Shown here: positions 1 through 5,148 of the stretch, piece after piece | How positions within the stretch are numbered: the first letter of the stretch is position 1 | Layout of the letters: every line of letters starts with the position of its first letter | DNA from: Verrucomicrobiaceae bacterium | GTDB taxonomy: Bacteria > Verrucomicrobiota > Verrucomicrobiae > Verrucomicrobiales > Akkermansiaceae | Length of the DNA stretch: 7,252 bases | Assembly (NCBI GenBank): GCA_947372405.1 | Contig: CANBTO010000249.1 | Location: 1-7,252 of the forward strand | Direction of reading: 5' to 3' | Made by a program: the position numbers and the translations under genes | Notes under the pieces: model-generated | Told to the model about the DNA's origin: nothing | The model's input: the letters and a program-made list of their open reading frames with translations, nothing else | Database searches by the model: none

Positions 1-1
1 G

Positions 2-2452
2 ACCCTCCAATACAGCAGCAGTGCCAACCAGATCCTTTCGGGCAACATGACCGGCGGCGGCAGCTTGATCAAGGACGGCGACCCCGGCAGCGTGCTCACG
101 CTCAGCGGCACGAACACCCTCACCGGCACGACCGAAGTGGATGCCGGCACGCTTCGACTCGACTTCACCACCAACAACAATGCCAAGATCGGCTCTGGCG
201 TCCTCACGCTCGGCGGAGGCACCCTGGATCTGGTAGGTGGCACCTTCACTCAGGTCGTGGCCTCGACCACGCTTACGGCCGGCACGGCTTCAAGCATCAC
301 AAGCAGCGTCCTAGGCTCCATGCTGCAGATGGGTATGATCACGCGTGGTGCCGGCGCCACCATTGACTTCGGTGCTACCGGCATCGCCACTACCGACACC
401 CCCAACAACGCCTTTGGCATCCTTGGCACTTGGGCGACGACCGTGGACGGTTTCGCCGTTAATTCCACTAATGGTGCAGGTGGTGCGATCACGACGGGTC
501 CTACTTTCGACGTGACCCGTCTCGACGGGGGGACACAAGTGATTGCCAATAATCCCACCACCAACGTCCGCATCATCGAAGGCACCGGCTCCGCGAACAA
601 CATCACCCTTGCAACCGCAACGACCACAATCAATACGCTAGCCCAGACGGCCTCCGGCGGCACCTCCGATGCCACGATCAACTCGGGAGGCCAGACCCTT
701 CTCACCAACGCCATCCTCGTGGCCACAGGAGCGGGCGCGCTTACCATTGGCGGCGGCACTCTTGCCACCGCCACCGCCGGCGGTGACCTGCCGCTCGTCA
801 ATAACACCGGGAACGGCTTCACGATCAACTCCGTCATCGCTGACAACACCACCGCCTCCACTCTCACCAAGACCGGCACTGGCTTGGCGACGCTGGCGGG
901 CACAAACACCTATACCGGCGCGACAACAATCTCCGACGGCACACTCAGTGTGGGAGCAACTGCGAACCTAGGCGCCCCCGCATCCAATCTCGTCCTGGAC
1001 GGCGGCACGTTACAGATCACGGGCACGGCTCTGACAAGCATCTCCGGCATCGGCCACACGGTTTCTTTCAACCTCGACAGGAATGTGGTGCTGGACATCG
1101 CAAACGCCGCGAACAGCTTCACGGTGGATCAGATACTCAATCAAGGCGCGGGTGCGTTCTACAAATACGGGCCGGGCACTGTCATCCTGAACCAGGTCAA
1201 TACGTTTACGGCGAATGCAGGCAACTATTCGGACGTCGTCGAGGGCACGTTGTTGGCAACCCAGTTCGCCTCACTGCCGGGCGTCGTCGATGACGGTTGG
1301 TTTGCGGAAACAGATGCCACGCTCGCCGTCCGGGCGGGTGGTAGCGGCGAATGGACCGGTGCCGATCTCGACATACTCCTGGGCGACGGCGGCAATACAT
1401 GGGCCTTCAACACCGGTTCGAAGCTTGGAATCGAGGTGACCGGTGCCAATACATTTACTTATGCCAACGATATCGCCGGCACCTCGTATGCCATTGTTGA
1501 AAGCGCCACCAAGGGTCTTGTGAAACTGGGCACCGGCACTCTGATACTCAGCGGCAACAATACCTATACTGGAACCACAACCATCAACTCCGGAACCCTT
1601 CAAATCGGCAACGGTGGCACCACTGGTTCGATTTCCACAACATCGGGAATCACCAACAACGCCGCTCTGATCTATAACCGCAGCGACGCGCTCATTGCCG
1701 GTTACGCCATCAGCGGCACCGGAACTTTGAACAAACAGGGTGGAGGCACACTCACACTCACCAACAACAATTCCTATACCGGAGCCACCATGGTTTCAGC
1801 CGGAACCTTGGCCCTCGTTGGAGGCAGCCAGTCCTCGCCCATCACCGTGAACAACCTCGCGTCTCTGGGATTCACCCTTGGGTCTGGCACCACCTCCACC
1901 AGCACGGTTACCTTTAGTGCGGGTTCCACTTTAAAGATTACAGGCACGCCGTCTCCAGCAACGAGTTACACCCTGTTGACCACCACCGCTACCATATCAG
2001 GCACTCCGATATTGGATGCCCCGATCACCGGATTTGAACTCCAAGTAGTTGGTGGAAACACCTTGAGACTGGTACCGGTTACTTCGAGCAGCTATTCCTC
2101 CTGGGCCACTCTCAACGGTGCAGGTGTGAATCTCGGCGATGACCACGACAACGACGGAGTTTCCAATGGCATCGAGTATTTCATCGGCGGCCCGACCGGG
2201 AACACCACCGGCTTCACCCAGCTACCTGGCGTGACGAATACCGGTGGCACGCTCAGCGTCACCTGGACCAAGGCTGCCAGCTATACCGGCACCTACGGCA
2301 GCGACTTCGTGGTGGAAACTTCTTCCACGCTCACCGGCGTATGGGCGACCGAAACCCTGGGCGGAACCGTGGTCATCACCGGCAACGACGTGAAATACAC
2401 CTTCCCTGCCGGAACGAAGAACTTCGCACGGCTCAAGGTTACCGGACCTTAA
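2..2452 (+). CDS. PATR (autotransporter-associated beta-strand repeat) protein, 5' partial
   Basis: This is the C-terminal 816 residues of a larger surface or secreted protein. The frame is open back to base 2 and the residues before the first ATG at 47 (TLQYSSSANQILSGN) already look like repeat sequence, so that ATG is internal. Numbering from base 2, five PATR units are visible at about residues 20-55, 287-319, 385-421, 505-537 and 574-609, each of the form L-x-K-x-G-x-G-x-L-x-L-x-x-x-N-(T/S)-Y-T-G-x-T-x-(I/V)-x-x-G-T-L. The stretches between them are rich in Gly, Thr, Asn and Ala, as expected of a right-handed beta-helix. From about residue 695 the repeats stop and a C-terminal module begins, with an acidic motif DDHDNDGVSNGIEYFIG at 713-729 and the ending FARLKVTGP. 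The acidic motif resembles a calcium-binding DxDxDG loop. No C-terminal autotransporter barrel is seen. The role is unknown; adhesion or surface-layer display is an inference. Composition is strongly C-rich on this strand. Confidence 0.9.
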   Translation, partial: TLQYSSSANQILSGNMTGGGSLIKDGDPGSVLTLSGTNTLTGTTEVDAGTLRLDFTTNNNAKIGSGVLTLGGGTLDLVGGTFTQVVASTTLTAGTASSITSSVLGSMLQMGMITRGAGATIDFGATGIATTDTPNNAFGILGTWATTVDGFAVNSTNGAGGAITTGPTFDVTRLDGGTQVIANNPTTNVRIIEGTGSANNITLATATTTINTLAQTASGGTSDATINSGGQTLLTNAILVATGAGALTIGGGTLATATAGGDLPLVNNTGNGFTINSVIADNTTASTLTKTGTGLATLAGTNTYTGATTISDGTLSVGATANLGAPASNLVLDGGTLQITGTALTSISGIGHTVSFNLDRNVVLDIANAANSFTVDQILNQGAGAFYKYGPGTVILNQVNTFTANAGNYSDVVEGTLLATQFASLPGVVDDGWFAETDATLAVRAGGSGEWTGADLDILLGDGGNTWAFNTGSKLGIEVTGANTFTYANDIAGTSYAIVESATKGLVKLGTGTLILSGNNTYTGTTTINSGTLQIGNGGTTGSISTTSGITNNAALIYNRSDALIAGYAISGTGTLNKQGGGTLTLTNNNSYTGATMVSAGTLALVGGSQSSPITVNNLASLGFTLGSGTTSTSTVTFSAGSTLKITGTPSPATSYTLLTTTATISGTPILDAPITGFELQVVGGNTLRLVPVTSSSYSSWATLNGAGVNLGDDHDNDGVSNGIEYFIGGPTGNTTGFTQLPGVTNTGGTLSVTWTKAASYTGTYGSDFVVETSSTLTGVWATETLGGTVVITGNDVKYTFPAGTKNFARLKVTGP
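59..166 (+). repeat. PATR unit 1
   Basis: First visible autotransporter-associated beta-strand repeat in the partial surface protein. The core reads LTLSGTNTLTGTTEVDAGTL, with Leu in place of the usual Tyr before TG. It follows a GGGSLIKDG lead-in, the usual start of such a unit. Confidence 0.8.
860..958 (+). repeat. PATR unit 2
   Basis: Near-consensus unit: LTKTGTGLATLAGTNTYTG followed by ATTISDGTLSVGA. It matches units 1, 4 and 5 at the G-x-G, N-T-Y-T-G and G-T-L positions. The roughly 690 bases before it code for degenerate Gly/Thr-rich ladder sequence, without a clear unit. Confidence 0.88.
1154..1264 (+). repeat. PATR unit 3, degenerate
   Basis: A diverged unit that keeps the frame of the motif: YKYGPGTVILNQVNTFT, then a few extra residues (ANAGNYSD) and VVEGTLLATQ. 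The extra residues replace the tight T-G-x-T turn, so this rung is probably bulged. After it comes a non-repeat insert of about 80 residues (GWFAETDATLAVRAGGSGEW onward). Confidence 0.6.
1514..1612 (+). repeat. PATR unit 4
   Basis: The clearest consensus unit in the protein: GLVKLGTGTLILSGNNTYTG, then TTTINSGTLQIGN. It follows the insert between units 3 and 4. The DNA around the NNTYTG core closely resembles the cores of units 2 and 5. Confidence 0.9.
1721..1828 (+). repeat. PATR unit 5
   Basis: Last unit before the C-terminal part: LNKQGGGTLTLTNNNSYTG, then ATMVSAGTLALVGGS. It directly precedes about 85 residues of Thr/Ser-rich beta sequence leading to the C-terminal module. Confidence 0.88.
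2084..2449 (+). other. C-terminal module of the PATR protein with DxDxDG motif
   Basis: Domain of about 122 residues starting SSSYSSWATLNGAG. An acidic DDHDNDG motif at 2138-2158 is followed by VSNGIEYFIGG, then beta-rich sequence with several Trp and aromatic residues ending FARLKVTGP just before the stop. I recognise this type of ending from exported proteins of Verrucomicrobia, where it recurs on proteins with different N-terminal parts. That recurrence is from memory and was not checked here. The motif suggests calcium binding. A sorting or cell-surface anchoring role is only an inference from its terminal position. Confidence 0.6.
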
Positions 2453-2471
2453 GCACAGCTACCATCCGCAA

Positions 2472-2499
2472 CGGCGGTCCTGTGTAAGCATGACCGCCG
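2472..2499 (+). terminator. Possible transcription terminator hairpin
   Basis: Perfect 8-bp inverted repeat cggcggtc / gaccgccg with a 12-nt loop, starting 20 nt after the PATR stop codon. The stem is GC-rich and well placed for a terminator. No T-run follows it (the next bases are ccaaggagg), so it does not meet the classical intrinsic terminator pattern. It could instead be an mRNA 3'-end stabiliser or a structure in front of the following AGGAGG. Confidence 0.4.
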
Positions 2500-2502
2500 C
2501 CA

Positions 2503-2535
2503 AGGAGGGTCATGTCGCGCTTCAGTTCCAACTAG
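2503..2535 (+). promoter_or_regulatory. Strong SD-like AGGAGG with a 7-codon mini-ORF
   Basis: AGGAGG at 2503-2508 lies 3 nt before an ATG at 2512, which opens a 7-codon frame (MSRFSSN) ending in TAG at 2533-2535. It is in the same frame as the downstream propeller gene but separated from it by that stop. This is the only strong Shine-Dalgarno-like sequence seen near a start in the intergenic regions. It could be a leader peptide, the remnant of an upstream start, or chance. If the promoter at 2562-2591 is real, the mini-ORF would lie outside the main transcript. Confidence 0.25.
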
Positions 2536-2561
2536 GCAGCACCACACGGGTTAGGCTACTT

Positions 2562-2591
2562 TTGGCCGCCAAGCCACATTCAAAGTCTAAT
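2562..2591 (+). promoter_or_regulatory. Possible sigma70-like promoter of the glycosidase operon
   Basis: TTGGCC (4 of 6 matches to TTGACA) and TCTAAT (5 of 6 matches to TATAAT) are separated by 18 nt. The predicted transcription start would fall about 7-10 nt after the -10 box, giving a 5' leader of only some 10 nt before ATG 2608. That would fit the missing ribosome binding site there. Matches of this quality also occur by chance. Confidence 0.3.
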
Positions 2592-2607
2592 ACCGAACCT
2601 AACCTCG

Positions 2608-3690
2608 ATGCGCCCTACCCTCATTCTATTCCTCTCCCTATTCTCCCTCCTTCACGCCCTGGATCTCGATCTCGGCGCACGCATTCAACCCCTGCCTGCC
2701 GCCAACCGTTTCGCCGAAGAAGGTTACTTCGTCTGGTGTGGCGCGCCAGTCAAAGGCCCTGACGGAAAATACCACCTCTTCTACTCACGTTGGCCCGTCA
2801 GAGTTGGATTCGCCCCCGGCTGGGCCATCCATTCGGAAATCGCCTACGCTGTTGCGGACAAACCCGCCGGTCCCTATCACCACGTCAATGTCGCATTGTT
2901 ACCGCGCGGCATCAATCCCGCCACCGGGACGAAATACTGGGACGCCGACGTCACCCATAATGCCAATGCGTTCTTCCACAACGGCAAATACTACCTCTAC
3001 TACATGGGCAACTATGGCGATGGGAAAAGCTATCCAGTCCACCGCAACCACCAACGTGTCGGTCTCGCCGTCGCGGAGAATCCTGCAGGGCCATGGAAAC
3101 GTCTCGACCAACCGATCATCGACATCACCGACGACAAGAAATCCTTTGATTCCCTCTGCACCACCAATCCCGCCGCCTGCATGAGGCCTGACGGCGGTGT
3201 TTTGGTGATTTACAAAGCCGTGCAACATCTCGAAGGCAAGGAAATGGGCGGTAACGTCCGTTTCGGCGCAGCCATCGCCAAATCCCCGGAGGGTCCCTAT
3301 GTGAAAACACCCGGCAAAATCTTCGAAGCGGAAAAGCCCGGCAAGGAGTGGATGCTTTGCGAGGATCCCTTCATTTGGTTCAGCCCGAAATATGGCAACC
3401 GCTACTACTCCGTCGCCCGCGATGTCGTGGGCACTTTCAGCGGCGCCAAAGGAGGACTCTGCATGTTCCAATCCGAGGACGGACTCACATGGACGCCTTC
3501 CAAGCATGCAAAAGTCCTCGGCGATACCTATCCACTTGAAGACGGAAGCATGAGCAAGTCCCGGATCGAGCGTCCCTTTGTTCTCTTTGAAAACGACGAG
3601 CCCATCTATCTGTTTGGTGCCGCGGATGGCTACCTAAAAAACGGCAGGATCAGCACCAACGTCCAGCTCCCCATCGCCCCCGCGAAATAA
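2608..3690 (+). CDS. Exported five-bladed beta-propeller glycosidase-like protein (GH43-type fold)
   Basis: A 360-residue protein with a likely signal peptide (MRPTLILFLSLFSLLHA, cleavage after A17). The rest shows five blade-like motifs of the type P-(D/N)-G-K-Y-x-L-x-Y at about residues 43-62, 117-135, 187-205, 251-272 and 321-339. This is what a five-bladed propeller of the GH43/GH32/GH62/GH117/GH130 type would give. Acidic residues on blade edges that could be catalytic are D112 and D114 (YWDADVTHN) and E252/D253 (CEDPFIW); the assignment is a guess. Similar proteins are often annotated only as GH43-like or 'sucrase', so the substrate is unknown. ATG 2608 is the only ATG, GTG or TTG between the in-frame stop at 2533 and the mature protein. 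No Shine-Dalgarno sequence precedes it. The fucosidase gene starts 4 nt after the stop, so both are probably co-transcribed and act on the same glycan outside the cytoplasm. Confidence 0.85.
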   Translation: MRPTLILFLSLFSLLHALDLDLGARIQPLPAANRFAEEGYFVWCGAPVKGPDGKYHLFYSRWPVRVGFAPGWAIHSEIAYAVADKPAGPYHHVNVALLPRGINPATGTKYWDADVTHNANAFFHNGKYYLYYMGNYGDGKSYPVHRNHQRVGLAVAENPAGPWKRLDQPIIDITDDKKSFDSLCTTNPAACMRPDGGVLVIYKAVQHLEGKEMGGNVRFGAAIAKSPEGPYVKTPGKIFEAEKPGKEWMLCEDPFIWFSPKYGNRYYSVARDVVGTFSGAKGGLCMFQSEDGLTWTPSKHAKVLGDTYPLEDGSMSKSRIERPFVLFENDEPIYLFGAADGYLKNGRISTNVQLPIAPAK

Positions 3691-3694
3691 TCCC

Positions 3695-5005
3695 ATGAAA
3701 CCACTGCTGTTCCTTTTCGCTTTCGCTTGCCATCTCTCCGCCGATCAAGCCGCCGACGCCCAGGCCAAGGCCCTCGATCAGGCATCGCAAAAGCCGATCA
3801 GCAGCAACAAACATCCGGACGCCCAGTGGTTTCCCGAAGCAGGACTAGGGCTCTTCATCCATTGGGGAATCGCATCCGTTGGTGCCACCGGGGACATTTC
3901 CTGGGGCATGCTTGCCAACAAGCCATGGAAGGATAAAACCGTCACACCTAACACCTACTACGGCTGGGCCAAGGAATGGAAGCCCGACCAGATGAATTAT
4001 GATTCCATTTTAGAGAAGGCGAAAGCGGCAGGATTTACCTATGCGGTGATGGTTACCAAGCACCACGATGGTTTCACCTTCTGGCCGTCGGACCACGGCG
4101 ACCTCGGAACCAATCAATTCCTCGGTGGCCGCGATTTCGTAAAGGAATACGTAGCCGCCTGCCACAAGCACGGACTCAAGGTCGGCCTCTATTACTCGCC
4201 GCCGGATTGGTGGTTCGACCGGCAGTATAAGAGTTTCGCGATGAGCGGCCCGGCGCTCGATATGGATCACAAACCGGTAACGCTTCCTGCTAAACCCGCG
4301 GACCATGACGCCAAGCGCAAAGCTTACGTCACCGCTCAAGTCACCGAACTTCTCACTCAGTATGGAAAAATCGATCTCCTCTGGTTTGACGGCGGTAAAG
4401 GCGAGATTCCCAACACCGTAGTCCGCCAACTCCAACCCGGCATCGTCATCAACCGCCGCAATGGAGGTGGCGGCGATTATGGCGACACCGAAGGCAAGCC
4501 ACCCACCAAGCGATTCAAGGGATGGTTCGAGACCTGTGAAACCTGCTGGCCGTCGAACAAATGGTCCTACACCGAAGACGCCGGCTGGGACACCGCGCCG
4601 CAAGTCATCTCAGAACTCGTGGGCCTCCGCGCGTGGGGCGAAAATTTGTTAGCCAATGTCGGCCCTAAAGGCGACGGCAGTTTGCCCGAGCAAGCCACCG
4701 CTGCGTGGCAGGAAATGGCGGCCTGGATGAAACACAGCCGCGAGTCAGTCATCGGTGCCGGGCCGGGGCCGTTTCCGGAATCGGTCAACGTGCCTGTCAC
4801 TACACGAAAGGGGGTGGCCTACGTCCATTTTCTCCCCGCCTTCAAGCAGACTGCGGTATGGAAGAATGCTCCGACACCAAAGAAGGCCATCCTCCTCCGC
4901 ACGGGTGCTGAAGTCCCGTTCAATACGCGGGATGGCAACTTGCAGATCGATCTGGCAGCGGACTTGCGCTCAACCAACGTGGATGTGGTGAAGCTCGAAT
5001 TCTGA
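3695..5005 (+). CDS. Exported alpha-L-fucosidase, GH29
   Basis: This 436-residue enzyme should hydrolyse terminal alpha-L-fucose with retention of configuration. It starts with a likely signal peptide (MKPLLFLFAFACHLSA, cleavage near A16), so it acts in the periplasm or outside. Family motifs along a (beta/alpha)8 barrel are GLFIHWG at 52-58, TKHHDGF at 121-127, YYSPPDWW at 166-173, LLWFDGG at 228-234 with D232 as the expected nucleophile, and NLLANVGPKGDGSLP at 317-331. The acid/base is probably a Glu in WFETCETCW (277-285), either E279 or E282. A beta-sandwich-like C-terminal part follows from about residue 360. Its length is normal for the family. It begins 4 nt after the propeller gene, without a visible Shine-Dalgarno sequence, which points to translational coupling. 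GH29 members also act on fucosylated oligosaccharides of many kinds, so the linkage cannot be told from sequence alone. Confidence 0.95.
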   Translation: MKPLLFLFAFACHLSADQAADAQAKALDQASQKPISSNKHPDAQWFPEAGLGLFIHWGIASVGATGDISWGMLANKPWKDKTVTPNTYYGWAKEWKPDQMNYDSILEKAKAAGFTYAVMVTKHHDGFTFWPSDHGDLGTNQFLGGRDFVKEYVAACHKHGLKVGLYYSPPDWWFDRQYKSFAMSGPALDMDHKPVTLPAKPADHDAKRKAYVTAQVTELLTQYGKIDLLWFDGGKGEIPNTVVRQLQPGIVINRRNGGGGDYGDTEGKPPTKRFKGWFETCETCWPSNKWSYTEDAGWDTAPQVISELVGLRAWGENLLANVGPKGDGSLPEQATAAWQEMAAWMKHSRESVIGAGPGPFPESVNVPVTTRKGVAYVHFLPAFKQTAVWKNAPTPKKAILLRTGAEVPFNTRDGNLQIDLAADLRSTNVDVVKLEF

Positions 5006-5050
5006 AAGATGAACTGACACCCCAAAATCGTGATTTTTCTAACAACTTCA

Positions 5051-5088
5051 AGATTTCATCATGCCCGCCAGGCAAGTTAATGAAATTT
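5051..5088 (+). other. Possible nested stem-loop between the fucosidase and rhamnosidase genes
   Basis: The 143-nt gap at 5006-5148 contains an outer stem in which 5051-5059 pairs with 5080-5088 (9 pairs, one G-T wobble). It encloses a 4-bp TGCC/GGCA stem with a 5-nt loop at 5062-5074, with unpaired bases between. Upstream, AAAATC-GT-GATTTT at 5024-5037 is a second, AT-only weak palindrome. Either could mark the end of the fucosidase transcript. The stems are weak and I see no convincing promoter in this gap. Confidence 0.25.
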
Positions 5089-5148
5089 CCGCAACCATCG
5101 TGATCCGCGAATCATCGGAAGTATCACCGAGCAATCCTGACCATAACC

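Noticed and set aside
250..909. Long minus-strand open frame of 219 codons opposite the PATR gene
   Set aside because: It is a Val/Ala/Pro-rich mirror of the biased Thr/Gly codons on the other strand, with no recognisable domain.
860..1828. CRISPR-like or tandem DNA repeats
   Set aside because: The recurring DNA similarity is explained by coding PATR units at irregular spacing in one frame. There are no uniform repeats and spacers.
47..2452. ATG at 47 as the true start of the PATR protein
   Set aside because: The frame is open to base 2 and the residues before it look like PATR sequence. No signal peptide follows the ATG.
2490..2762. 90-codon plus-strand frame overlapping the start of the propeller gene
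   Set aside because: It overlaps the signal peptide region in another frame, its translation is rich in Pro/Arg/Ser without a domain, and its ATG lies in the hairpin loop/stem without a ribosome binding site.
2899..3507. Minus-strand open frame of 202 codons opposite the propeller gene
   Set aside because: Low-complexity translation opposite a gene with clear motifs and signal peptide; best explained by codon bias.
3722..3733. Lipobox in the fucosidase signal peptide (AFAC)
   Set aside because: There is no Leu at -3 and Phe is at -2, which fits the lipobox poorly. A normal cleavage after LSA is more likely.
4010..4603. Minus-strand open frame of 197 codons opposite the fucosidase
   Set aside because: It lies fully inside a well-supported GH29 gene and shows no known motif.
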